Assembly: GCA_026120185.1 (NCBI GenBank)
Contig: JANUWF010001217.1
Location: 3,084,001 to 3,148,000 of the forward strand
Length of the DNA stretch: 64,000 bases
Source of the DNA: Voacanga thouarsii
Lineage: Eukaryota > Streptophyta > Magnoliopsida > Gentianales > Apocynaceae
Reading direction: 5' to 3'
Part shown: positions 1-11,800 of the stretch, piece by piece
Layout of the letters: each line of letters begins with the position of its first letter
Position numbering within the stretch: the stretch's first letter is position 1
The notes under the pieces: model-generated
Seen by the model: the letters and a program-made list of their open reading frames with translations, nothing else
Told to the model about the DNA's origin: nothing
The model's database searches: none
Program-made: the position numbers and the translations under genes

Positions 1-610
1 TTCATATTTTCACAAAATATTCCAAACAGTTTATATATTCACTGTAATATGATAAAATAACAATTCACTAAAATAATATCTTAAAATAATTCACAATCCT
101 CCACTAAACCATTATCAAATCTCTTAAATCTCAATACCACAATTCAATACATTGGCAGAGGCATAAGAAATATACAAGAATTAAATGTATAATGTAACTA
201 ACTATCAACAGTGACCTCTTATTTAAAAAAAAAAAAACCTGTAAACTAAAGAAGGAGACGCCTCTGACTTGAAGAAATCCACAACGCAGCGACTGAACGA
301 AGAAGCAACTGTGTGCGTCTACCAGAGTAGGAGAATTGCAAAGCAAAGATGGAGAATGACAGTGAAGGACAATGGCGGAAAGGTGAAGGATTGAAGAGAA
401 GTAGAAGGAAGAAATGGCAATGAGGTGAAGAGAAGCATAAGGAGAAATGGCCAGAATGCAAAATGGCAAGGCATTAAAAGGAAGAAAAAAATCACTGTGT
501 GCCCGTGATCATGACAAGCACTCGTGAATGTGCTTTGTTGAAATTGCTAAAAAGAGAGAAGAAGACAAAATCGGGTCTGCCACTACTGTCGAAGGATAGA
601 AAGTCTCCTT

Positions 611-717
611 GCATCTGCCAGACTCGAGAAGACCCCTGCATGGGCTTCTTCATATAAAAAAGCCACCTTGCGTCTGTCGGGCGTAAGGTGTCAGCATACC
701 TCGAGTCTGGCAGATGC
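611..717. repeat. Short hairpin-forming inverted repeat
   Basis: The 18-mer gcatctgccagactcgag (611-628) recurs as its exact reverse complement at 700-717. The loop of about 70 bp contains a second, imperfect palindrome around 666-690 (ccttgcgtctg versus ggcgtaagg). The block is GC-richer than its surroundings. It could be a small MITE end pair or a hairpin-type small-RNA source; no target-site duplication was found. Confidence 0.6.
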
Positions 718-2053
718 GAGAAATTCCCCACATGGGGCAAGGTCCGCTTTGGAACCCAATTGCGGATGGAGATTCCAAAAGAAACCCATTTTGGTCAAAA
801 ACTCAAAATATTATCTTCTATTCTAATTTTGCGTCAAATGTATTACAAATCTCATATTAATACTAAAATATTTTCAAAATATCTCAATAGCAAATAAGTT
901 TGATATAACTCAAGAAGCAGTTTCATTGATAGTTTTGGAATTTTCTTTTTGAAATGAGCTATTAGAGAATTGATTGTCCTCCTTCATTTTGGTGATCATT
1001 TGGGATTTTTTTTTTTAAGTGTATTGAAACTTTCTTATTGAAATATTTATTATAGATAATATTTGATATATATAAATAAATACAAATATAGAAAAAAAGA
1101 ATATGTCAAAATAAATAAAATTTTTATAAAAATATAAAATATATAATCTACTAATGAGATAAAGAAATAAAAATGTATGGGGCAAAGTATTTAATAAAAA
1201 AAAAAATAATGCAACCTCTAAAAAGAAAATACAAAAATCTCCATTGATCTTTTTTTAATATTTAAAATTTATTTGAAATATTCTATAATTATTGAATATT
1301 TTTTATATTAGTTCACAAAGAGGATAGAAAAAGAGAAAAGAGTGAAACTCTTAATTTACTGTCATTTTATTTAGTTTGAGTAAAAAATAAAGATAATAAA
1401 TATTTTTTAATTTATTTATATTTTGACTGATTATTTTTTATGTAAAGATAAAATTGTCTCATCAAACTTACTTGTTTTCCATATTTTTTTTCTTAATCAA
1501 ATAAAATAAGATACTTATTTACTTCCAAATTTATATCTTCTACTATTTTTTTCTCTCCTTTTACTTTAATCAAATATACTATTAAAAATTTTGACTTTAA
1601 AAACTAAATTTATATATTTGGTCCAAATTTTTCAAAATTCAATCATATGATGCAATTAATTTTAAGAAAAAAATTAATTCTAAATGCCATCCAAATTATT
1701 TTTAAATTCTTTAAAATCTACTTAAATTTTAATTTTTCTTATGCACGTTAATTATTTCTTTTCTATTTCGGTATCTTGTTACCCCATAGGATTATAATTT
1801 TTTGACAAATTATTCATAAATAACTAACTTGACTTAATAATAAATACTTACAAAACTACACTTTAAAAGTGTGACAAAATAATAAAATTAAATAATAATT
1901 TGATTATATATATATATAATAGGAGTTGCGGAAGCCTCCTATGATGACACATGCCACTCTCTTGCACTCATACCTTACACTGTGAATTTAATATTTTTTA
2001 AGATTTTTTTTATTGGTGAAGAAATTTTAAGGGTTTTTTTTTTAAATATTAAT

Positions 2054-2156
2054 GTTATCTGAATTTAATGAATTCAAATAAGATAGAATTAATCAAAGTT
2101 ATCTGAATTTAATGAATTCAAATAAGATAGAATTATCTGAATTTAATGAATTCAGA
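2054..2156. repeat. Three-copy direct repeat
   Basis: A unit containing ttatctgaatttaatgaatt begins at about 2055, 2099 and 2133, the last copy truncated. The first two copies are nearly identical over about 38 bases. This looks like a local minisatellite; no function is evident. Confidence 0.7.
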
Positions 2157-2917
2157 TTTCTAGATTTCTTTTCTTATTTAAGAAGATATCAAAATCACAA
2201 ATGTTTCACTCAAGAAACAAGCTCTTCTACACAAACTGCAATGAATTTTGGTGGCAAGGATTTTTTGTGGCAACCAATATGAAGTTGGCACAAGAAGGAT
2301 AGTAGGAATATAGTAAGCACAAATTGATATTCTACTATTTTATTCAATCATAGACAATTCTGAATACTTTTCTTTTTAGTCCTCTTTCCTAAGTTCTAAC
2401 GCCATCAATGAATATTATATAACTTCATAGGTTTCTTTTTTGCCCTAATGATGTGATGCAGTTGCTATATGTCCCCGGAGTATGCAATGGAAGGGATATT
2501 CTCAGGAAAAAGAATAACTTGGGATTAATTTTCAACAACCTCTATATGATAAATTGTGTATCATAAATTGCGACAATAAATACGCCGTACAGATCATACG
2601 CCAAAGCGTATTGATCATAAATTGGGTGGAGATTATGTGCATCAATTCTATTAACATATAATGCACATACTCTCATAGTTGTGCAGGAAAAATACACATG
2701 TGGCTTCAGTTTACATATAGTTTTTCAGTTTACATATAGTTTTAAAGAATCTTTAAATACTTCAACGACCCATTTGGGTTACTTTGTCGATTTTTTTTCC
2801 CGATAAAAACTTTATAAAAATCGTACAAGTTGGAAATGAAATATCATAAATCTCAAGGGCGTGACTGCAATTACAGAAACAAACGAAACGTCGTCGCATT
2901 GGAAAATTTCTGTAGAC

Positions 2918-2925
2918 TATAAATA
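2918..2925 (+). promoter_or_regulatory. Putative TATA box of the G-patch gene
   Basis: The string tataaata lies 116 bp upstream of the start codon at 3041. With a transcription start about 30 bp downstream, this predicts a 5' UTR of roughly 90 nt. Assigned from motif and position only. Confidence 0.5.
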
Positions 2926-3040
2926 CCTAATACTACAATGCTATTCTGCAATTCAATTCTAGAAGCCACCAGTTGAAGTTGGAATCGGAATTGAGAATTT
3001 TGCAAGAAATAGATATTCGGTTGGAGAAACATTTTCAGAT

Positions 3041-5602
3041 ATGGAGCCGAGAGGAGATGATATGGCGATTGATTGTGGCGGCGTTGCTCTGGGTTTAGGG
3101 ATGAGTTTCGTTGCGAGCGTGAATGATTCGAGGGCTTCAAGTTGGAATTCGACTTCAACATCAGGTTCAGCGCCCATTGATTCTTCCAATATTGGTTTTC
3201 AGGTTTTCATTTTTTTTTCCTTGTTTTTATGTGGGTTTTGATTTTAATTATAGGGTTTGTTTAATTTTTGGTGCGATGGGTTTTCATTGGTAAATTGAAT
3301 TTCTTTTGGCTGTTTTTTGTTTGGCAGCTGTTGAAGAAGCATGGTTGGAAAGAGGGGACTGGCCTGGGTGTCTTTGAACAGGTTCAACTCCATAACTATT
3401 CCTTCATTATGCGAATTGTGATATTTAGATGCTTTTTTTATTGATAGACGATTTCCCTTTCACCTTCCGAATTTCTTTTGTAATTAAACTTTTTGTTAAG
3501 CTAGTAGTCTCTAGTAAATACTGAGCACCGCCCTTAATTTTCGGATACATGAAGGACGAAAGTCTTTTTGGGTGTTAATTAGCACAGAAAATATCACTTC
3601 AAAGATATAGAGTAATAGCATTAAAATTCAGGTATTCAAGGTTCCAACATGCAACCTAGAAGCTCAAACTTGCATTAGTCGTTTTGGGTATAGGTCCCAA
3701 CATTCAATCTTTTGTTGTTTCTTTATGTTCATTGAATATGGATTATTTGTGGAAAATGTGTGAATGGTTTGTCTTTTGATTCAAAGTCGTTATGATGTCA
3801 AAAAATTTTGATTGATCAAAGCATTGACTATTTGTTTTTATTAGTTAATAAATTTTCTTATCTTCTTCGATTATTTTCTTTTTGACGTGATTATAAGCTC
3901 ACGAGCTCTAATTAGTTTAAGTTTTGTTTATTTTTTAGTTTTTCTTGTGAGTAAAGAAAAGCTTCAATTCCCACCGGATGATTGATGGTTTCGGATGCTG
4001 GGACCTTTATCACTTGAATTGCATTTTCTTAGATTCTCAAATCTCTTCCATCTATCTTCTTATTTAGGCCATAAAAGTAAACAGTGGCTCAGCTTCTCTC
4101 TGTTCATCTCTTTGGAGGAAGAATCTAGAACGAATGCATTGGCTCTTCATCCAATGACATAGCTAAACTTTGTGTGTAACATATGCTGCAATTTAGAACT
4201 CTGCATGGGATATGATTTGATATGGACATATCTGATTTGGCTCAAGTTTTGTAACAGGGCAGGCTGGACCCTGTGGAGACTTATGTGAAGAAGAACAAGC
4301 GAGGATTAGGGGCTGACAAAGTAAAGAAGGAAAAAGATAAGCCCAAGAATGCTGAAATTCATTCCGACAAAAAAGATAAGGTAATATTTTGTTGCTTTTT
4401 GAAAATTTAGCAGTACTTTTAGTGAATTTGTTTGTCCATGTGCTATTCATTTGAAGTACTCAATTTTTATTGATGCATTTTTTCTAATTCTAGAATTCAA
4501 ATAGAAATGGAATATTTGGAAGTATAGTTTAAAATATGTGCCATGACAACCAGGTACGCAAGCCTTAAGCAAACATGACAAATGGAGTTTGATGGTTTGC
4601 TCCCACATATTCTAATACAGCAACTAAATGCTTGATGGTCGATCCCTGAGTAGCTGGAAAAAGAGAATTTATGATATAGGTTTTAGTTGCAATTGGCGGA
4701 GGTATTTCAATGCTTGCCAATTCCAAGAAAAAGGGAGTGTTAATGTCATTTTAGAGAAAACCACACTTAGTTTTTAGCAAGAGATTATAAATGCTTTCAG
4801 TGGTATTCACCTGCTGAGAAACGTTAATTCTCTGGGCCTTATGAATGAACTTGTACTGGTTTTGCATTGGTTTTTATTTATTATTTATCTGTAACAGATA
4901 AATTGGTGGATCCCATATTACTATTGTAGTATTAAGTGGGACTATGCTTTTGCTGGAAAACTGGGGAAAATAAATCTAGGCGGAATAAAAATTAATTATC
5001 TCTAATTTGGAATGTACAATTAAATGTCTATTACAGTTGAAGTTTATGTAAAATGCATTAGCTCGTTGTCTGTATGGTCTGCACTGATGTATCTAGCCTA
5101 AACTTCTTATCCACAAGTTTCTCATTGTTGCTTCCACTTTTTGGGACTATAAAATTGATTGAGGAATAGGTTATCTATCATTAATCTTTTTAGTTTAGCT
5201 TGCCTCCCTTCACCAATATTGCAAAGGGAACCATCTATTGGTTTGAAATACTGATTGTTGCAATAGAGAGACGTACAATTTAGAATGCCTTTATGATATG
5301 GTTTAGTTCCAGTTTTGGTTACTGAATTAATCATGTTGGAGTTGCATATATTTTTCCAATTGGTGATCTGTGAAGGCTGTTCTAATTTTCAGATTTGCGG
5401 TTTGTCAGTTATTGAATTGTTTAATTTTGCTTTTGTTTAGTTGACTAATGATAGTGCTACTGTTTTGTTTCAGCCTCCATTTAAAAGGCAAACTAAGAGC
5501 ATCTCCAAAAAGTTGAGGAAAATGCAAGAGTTGGAGAAGTGCTTGAAAGAGAAGGAATTTGAACGAGCTTTCTTCAGGGAGTTCTGGCCAGACAATGTTT
5601 GA
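3041..5602 (+). CDS. G-patch domain protein (4 exons)
   Basis: Coding exons are 3041-3202, 3328-3381, 4258-4380 and 5474-5602. All introns are GT-AG and phase 0, giving 155 aa. The G-patch is split over exons 1-3: it begins with IGFQLLKKHGWKEGTGLG (about residues 51-68) and continues into RLDPVETYVKKNKRGLG (about 74-90), with the family's conserved glycines and aromatic residue. The C-terminus is lysine-rich and charged (exon 4, KKLRKMQELEKCLKEKEFER), probably helical, and ends in FWPDNV. G-patch modules commonly bind and activate DEAH-box RNA helicases in splicing or ribosome biogenesis; the partner of this protein cannot be inferred. Its small size and G-patch near the middle resemble uncharacterised plant D111/G-patch proteins. 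The start was chosen because it opens the only frame joining all exons and lies downstream of a TATA box. Confidence 0.88.
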
Positions 5603-6703
5603 CTTCCACTACTTGCAAGCCAAGTGTAGTTTCGAATGCATTAATGCCCAAGCTTTGCGAGATTCTCACAAGTTTGGGTATCTTTCTTGGTCCTATTTCA
5701 TTTTTAAAGATGATGGAAGCAAAATTCTTTGAAGATCTGTTGATCCTTTCCATGATTTAATGTGACTTCTCAACCTCAATCGACGTAGTTGTTGGGGGAG
5801 AATCCCCCTCCCCCTCCCCTCTTTCTAAACGCACATTGTATGTGTAAATATGATTATTGTCGGATACACCCGGCAGCACTTGAATACTGCTCTCCATGTG
5901 ACGTATGAGCAGTCCCTCTGTTCCTTTATTAGGCCTTGTGTTCAACATGTGTTGTATTTCAGCCACTGCAGTTTTTTTTGTTTTTTGGGCAAGCTATTAC
6001 TCGAACACTGGCACATGTATGCTTGCATTTGCATTTTCGTTCATAAGTGAGGTTTCTTGTTCTGTCATTGGCCTTGAAGCGTTTGAAGCTGTATGGACAT
6101 TCTAAAACAAGCTCCATTTGGGTCACAAAACTCCAAAACGCCTCTAAACTGCAAATTCTGTACACTCGTTATACCTAAGGAGGCAGTAAATAGTAAATAG
6201 CAAAGTAAGCGCCAACTAGCTTTCCTGTAGCTTGGTGTGTTGACTCTGATCCTTCTAGATGTTGTAATCCAGTCGATAAGGGTATTCTACAATGTGAGTT
6301 TCTCAACTGCCCCGATTACTGTAATTTTCTTTCCACTTGGTTAGACGGTACACGTACGGTGGCTGGAAACCTCGGGTGCTCAAAATTTTAAATGCAATTA
6401 TTACCCACCTGAAAAAGGGAAAAAAGTCCTAGGAAATATTACTTTTTGTGGCTTCCTAACTCTAAAGGATTCCCAAAATTCTTTAAAAATTTGTGCTTTA
6501 ATAAATGGTTTCATAATTTGAAATACAAAAATTCTAGTTACTCGACTAATAACTAATAAGGTGCTTCATGTTCTCCTAAAATAGATTTAAACGGAAATTA
6601 CAAGAACCTATCGTTCACTGGAGTCTGATTAAGAAAATGAAAACAGCCACTTTCGCTGGCACATGTCAAATTAAGGCAAATATTGGGATATCTTTTCTTA
6701 TTT

Positions 6704-7583
6704 AGGTTTAAAAGCAAAAATACTCTTAAAAAATGGATGTTTTTGTAATTATATCCGTTACATTTAAAATTTAACAATACTACACTTTTCAAATTTAAAT
6801 TTTTTCAAATATATATTTTACATTTAAAATTCATTAATAGTTCCATTTTTAAATTTAAGTCCTTTTAAATATATCCTTCTCTTAAGAATTGATAGGATAT
6901 TCCACATTTGACCGTTTTAAAGGATATAATTGTAATATGTTCATTATTATTAAGGACAAATCGATAATCCCAACTTTTGTCTTCTCCAAATAATGAATGT
7001 TCCTTTGTGAGAATATAAAAAAAAAATTGTTATGTTTCTGAATATTAAAGATTATAATAAAAATTATTGGCAGAAGGAATTTTGATTATATAATATTATA
7101 ATAACCATTGAAAATTATTATAAAAACCATTGATAGAAAGGATTTTGGTGATCTTTAATAGTTATATAGTTTTTATGAAAATATATAACCATTGAAGATT
7201 ATAATAAAAACTATTAGTAGAAATGACTTATTATAATCAAAATCGCTCTGAAGAATTTATAGAAATAGAGCAATTTTTTCAACCTCACCAAGAAATATTT
7301 ATTATTTGGAGAAGATAAAATATGAGATTACTAATTTGTCCTTAATAATAATGAGTATATTTCAATCACGTTATTTTAAATAGTCAAATGTGGAGCCTCC
7401 CATTAAATGGTATATTTGAAAGGATTTTAATTTAAAAAGGGTATTATTGCTAAATTTTAAATGCGAAGAATATATTTGAAAAGATTTAAATTTAAGAATA
7501 GTGTTATTGTTGAATTTTAAATGTGGAAAGTATAATTGCAGAAGTATATATATTTTTAAGGGCATTTTTACCTTTAATCCCCT
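6704..7583. repeat. Long fold-back (MITE-like) element
   Basis: The left arm (about 6704-6980) and right arm (about 7310-7583) are imperfect reverse complements over roughly 270 bp. The left outer end aggtttaaaagcaaaaat pairs with the right outer end atttttacctttaatcc. Runs based on catttaaaattcaacaata and aaatttaaatcttttcaaat occur in both arms. The middle of about 330 bp is AT-rich and non-coding. A non-autonomous DNA transposon with long inverted repeats fits best; no clear target-site duplication was identified, so the outer edges are approximate. Confidence 0.65.
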
Positions 7584-7747
7584 CAATTATATAAATATAA
7601 ATTGTGTGATACGTATTTCTATTTTTTAAAAATATTTTTTATTTTATATTATGACTTATTTATCGTGTAACTCTTATTCTCTTTACCATTTAAAATAATT
7701 ATTTTTGTAATTGACTCCAATAAACTTTTGTAGATTATTTTAAATGC

Positions 7748-8195
7748 TTAAGTTTAGGGATATTCTCGAATCAAATCAAGTTGAATTCTAAGATAATCAG
7801 TCGAGCTTTATTATTTTCATACAATGTTCAAATTTGAATCCGAGTTCAATTCGAATGTTAAATCTTAACTCGAATTCGATTTGTTTAAAACACTTTAAAG
7901 TTCGAATTCGATTATAATAAGCTCGAAAATTTGAATTCGAATTCAAGTTCGAACTCGAATTTGATTTAAATAAATAATTCATAATATAATATATCATAAA
8001 TAATATTAATTATATATTAATTAATCGAATATATTCACAAACTTTCGAGTATAATAATTAAATATTCAAATTCGACTCGTTTAAAATTCGAATCTAAACA
8101 TAAAGATTATAATCGGACTCGAGTTCGATATTTTGAATTTAAGCTGAATCGAGCCTAAACATATTCGATAAAAATTTGATTCGTTTACACCTCTA
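7748..8195. repeat. TCGAA-rich repeat, possible hAT-like MITE
   Basis: The segment is dominated by degenerate ttcgaattcgaattc-type motifs. It ends with gattcgtttacacctcta, whose reverse complement resembles tagaggtgtaaac ends seen in many plant hAT-like non-autonomous elements. The left end (tctcgaatcaaatcaag) is only loosely complementary. No convincing 8-bp duplication was seen, so the class is tentative. Confidence 0.35.
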
Positions 8196-8808
8196 CTTTA
8201 AATTATCTAATTTAAAAATAAATACTCTACGTTTTTTGTATTTACTATAGTAAATAACTATATTTATAAGACGCTAGTCAGGAGGGGAAAACAAAAAAAA
8301 AGAAGAAGCACTTTGTAACCAATTACTTCTTTTCTTTAAATATTTGATAAAATTGAGGATTTTGTAGCATTGTTCTGTTTCCAGATTATCTCCTCGAACT
8401 ATATTCTATTTAGTTCTGAATTTATTCACAAGGTTAGTGTATGAGTTGGTGCAGTTAACTTGCATCCTCTTTCCTAAACACGCAAATGCATTCGTCCATG
8501 CACTACTGGCTTTGGCGTCCAATAACATCAAACCAACCTCCCCTTCAATGTTAGCAAGAAACAACTAAAAAAGGAAATGAAGACTATTGTGCTGGAATGC
8601 ATTTCATCACATGAATTCTCGAACTAAAGGGGGAATTTCATTCGTTATCGAGAATGACAATCCTAAAGCTGCAAAAAGTGTTGCAAGAATATAGAAGATC
8701 AACATAGTTGCGATATTTACACAAGATTTGTTACAGAAGATTTTGTGCTGAGACTGAAAACTGATTCGCAACTTCAATTTACATGTGAATGTTGCTTACC
8801 ACGTTTGC

Positions 8809-11800
8809 TCATTTCCTTTTCTTGTCGTCAGCTTTTATAAACTGGACAGGAGCTGCTGGTACCCTTATCCACCATTCTTTCATCCGCCTCACACATCTGT
8901 CAGTACTAGCTCTCCTTATGGGCATGTACCTCGTGGAAGTCTCAAGAAAAACTAACAGGATCATATATTTAAGGGGCAGAAGTGCAATTGCCACAGCAAC
9001 GAAGACTAAGACTAGAGCAACTTTGTCTGATGCCTGGACACAGAAACCAGAAGATTTATTGTCATTACACTGGGAAAACACAGAAACATGTGTCATAAAT
9101 AAATAGGAAATGTTGAACTAGTATTCTGTGACTTGCAATACCATCTTGTCTTAAAACAATGATCAACTTCAGCTAGGTTGACTAAGAAATCTCAGCAAGC
9201 AGCTGTATCATCCATAATCATTACTTGCCCATAGTCTAGACATGCTCTTTATCCCAAAACAGAACATCTCTTTGGAGGTTAAATTAGGAAGCATTCATAT
9301 TCTCTTCACACGGGTAAAGTTATTAGACCAGTCATGTGGTGGCATCAGTCACAGTGTTAAAGTTGCTGTTAATGTCTCGTTTGAATTCTTGAGTTTTGAT
9401 TGTGTAAATGCATAAGATTTTCTACTTGGATTGGAATTTTACTTTCTCATTCCAAACTAAAATTTTACTTTAATTCAAATATATTATTATTTTATATGAT
9501 TCTCGTTTCTCAAGAACTGTCATCTATTTACAACACATCATATTCTCTGTCTTTGGATCCCACCTGACCCTACATATTTAATAATTTTTTACAAAATTCA
9601 TCTCAAAGCAATTTTTATCCGCTTATAATTGTCCTTTCACTTCTCAATAAGATCCAAAGAATTGAATAAGATTAGGAACCTAAATGGAATTAAGTACTTG
9701 GATGCACCTTATTGATTGAGAAGAAAAAGGATGACATGAAACTCAGTCCAGAACTGCAATTTGACATTGAGTATATAACTACTAAAAGAAACCTCCTAGT
9801 TCCAGCAAAACTAGTACTGATCATAAGAAGAGAGAATCTCATACCCATCAGCTTTCTTGGACCCATGGAAATTGGAATACAGAAACCAGAAGAAGTTGTA
9901 TTTGATGCTGAAGAATTGGTGTAAGGGATTACACAAAGATAGAATGTATGACCACGATATTAAAAAGACTAACATATTCCTATATATATTTTTTTCCTTT
10001 TTCTTGCCTTCTCTAATTCATATTTTAACTGAACTGGAGACAATAAATGCAGTAATGCTTCAACTTGTGACCCTTGACACAAATTACGATGCTTGAGAAC
10101 AAGTTTCTAATACCAATAAACAATTAGGCTGTAGAACACCAAGAGTCAGGAGTTACCTATATATACAGAAATATCACCAGCCTAAAGTGTACAAAGTTTG
10201 ATACCTTGGGAACAACAGCGAATATGAGAGCTCGTCCTTTCAGTAGGATAATGTTGACACTCTGAATTAGACTTTCAACTTGTGTGATTGCTTCTTGCAA
10301 TGTTAAGAGCTGCTCTACAGGATTTTTAGTGGGAGGAGCTTTAATTTTGAATGCTTCCAGTGGCTTCTTTTTGCCGATGTACCTATTCCAGAGCATGGTA
10401 ATGGCAAGAAGTGCAAAAATTGATGGAAATGTGTATTTTATCCAACCCCTGCAGATTGTTAAAAGTTTGAGCAAATACCATTAGGATGATGACCTACAAG
10501 TAAGATCTATCTCTCCAAGTGTTAGTAATCTCATAAAGGTCAAAGCAGCAGTCCACCAATTCAGATAGCAATACAAAACCTGCTTTATTAAGAAATTGAT
10601 CTTGGCATTGGTCTTGCACAGAGTGCTTCAATTTTATTCAGAAAGAACAAACACTCTCACATTTATAAATGAATATAAAAAATAATAATAATAACTAACT
10701 TTAGGTATTCATGGATTGAAGTTTTTTCAAGCCATATTTGTCCAAGTAACTGAGCCATTTTCTGTATAACCAACAAAAACAACAGCAATTCTGGTGTGTA
10801 GATGACACAGATACTGGGAAGCAAGAAACATTTCCTTGATTTTAGACACCAAAGAAGCAAAAAGAAATTAAACTTGATCCGAAGTGAAGATAACACTACC
10901 ATAACGTTCCAGAGCATAAGAATCACAAACACTTTTGGGGGGGCAAGTTACCAGCTGATAAACCTGGTCAGCACCTAATCTGAAAAGTTATAGTTTTCTA
11001 AAGTTTGATTCCCAAGAGTTGAAGTCCTCTGGATTTCCTATGCTTACTGTTTTCTTCCAGAAATACTATGATCTGGAAAATGACCCTAAAACTCCCTTTA
11101 CATGCTCAATCACCAACGATTAACCTGAAAAGGATGAATATCAAAACAAAAATCCAATCCTAAGTCAATTTGTAAAACATTATTCCCTAGTAAGATAGCC
11201 TTATCACTCGTCTATGGTGCCCAATAGATTTGCTGCCTTCTTGCTGATATGAGTATCAACAAGAATATCAAGTCAATCAAGCATACAGTGAACAATAACT
11301 TCAAAATAATTTGAAGAAAATCAGATTGAAGGTTAATGCCTATTAATCCTTTAAACCTGATTCTAGATATCTGTTGTCCTTCTGAACTTCAAACCCATTG
11401 AAATTTGTGGATCAAGTCTACTGAGGAGCTATGTCTTTCATTTAGATATAACAAACTTATGATCCATGAGGAATTAAAATATACAAGATCACCATCTGGA
11501 TTCTCCTGAACATTGGTCTCCATCCTACAGAAAATAGACCAAAACAAAGCCTCCCTGCCCAACATAATGTTATGGTGTTACTATCCTTCAGTTCTCGTGA
11601 ATAGCAAAACAGAATATGATCCCCTTTAGATAGCATAGAAATTCATCCACATCTTTGGACAACCAAAAAGAGATGATGACATTCACTGAGCAGAAACAAA
11701 TCAAACTGATCTTATAAACAGAACCATGCACCCATCCAGTGCAAAAGCTTCCTTTCACATAGTTTAATTTCATAGTAAATTATGACAATGTACAATTCAA

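Larger units (their letters stand above)
1..2880. other. AT-rich intergenic region
   Basis: No gene is supported here. Open frames in it are short, lack domain signatures and fall in low-complexity sequence. The stretch holds an 18-bp perfect inverted repeat near 611-717, a small direct-repeat cluster at 2054-2156 and short AT microsatellites near 1905-1920. The last few hundred bases are upstream sequence of the G-patch gene. Confidence 0.6.
5603..8808. other. 3' UTR and intergenic region
   Basis: The first 200-300 bp are probably the 3' UTR of the G-patch gene. The remainder is AT-rich and holds a fold-back element of about 0.9 kb (6704-7583) and a TCGAA-rich repeat segment (7748-8195). 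The final 150 bp adjoin the 3' end of the minus-strand DUF639 gene. No coding sequence is supported. Confidence 0.6.

Noticed and set aside
8789..9106. Plus-strand frame of 105 codons
   Set aside because: Complement of the final DUF639 exon.
9712..10096. Plus-strand frames inside the DUF639 locus
   Set aside because: They lie in the last intron of the minus-strand gene, carry no recognised domain and would need their own promoter.
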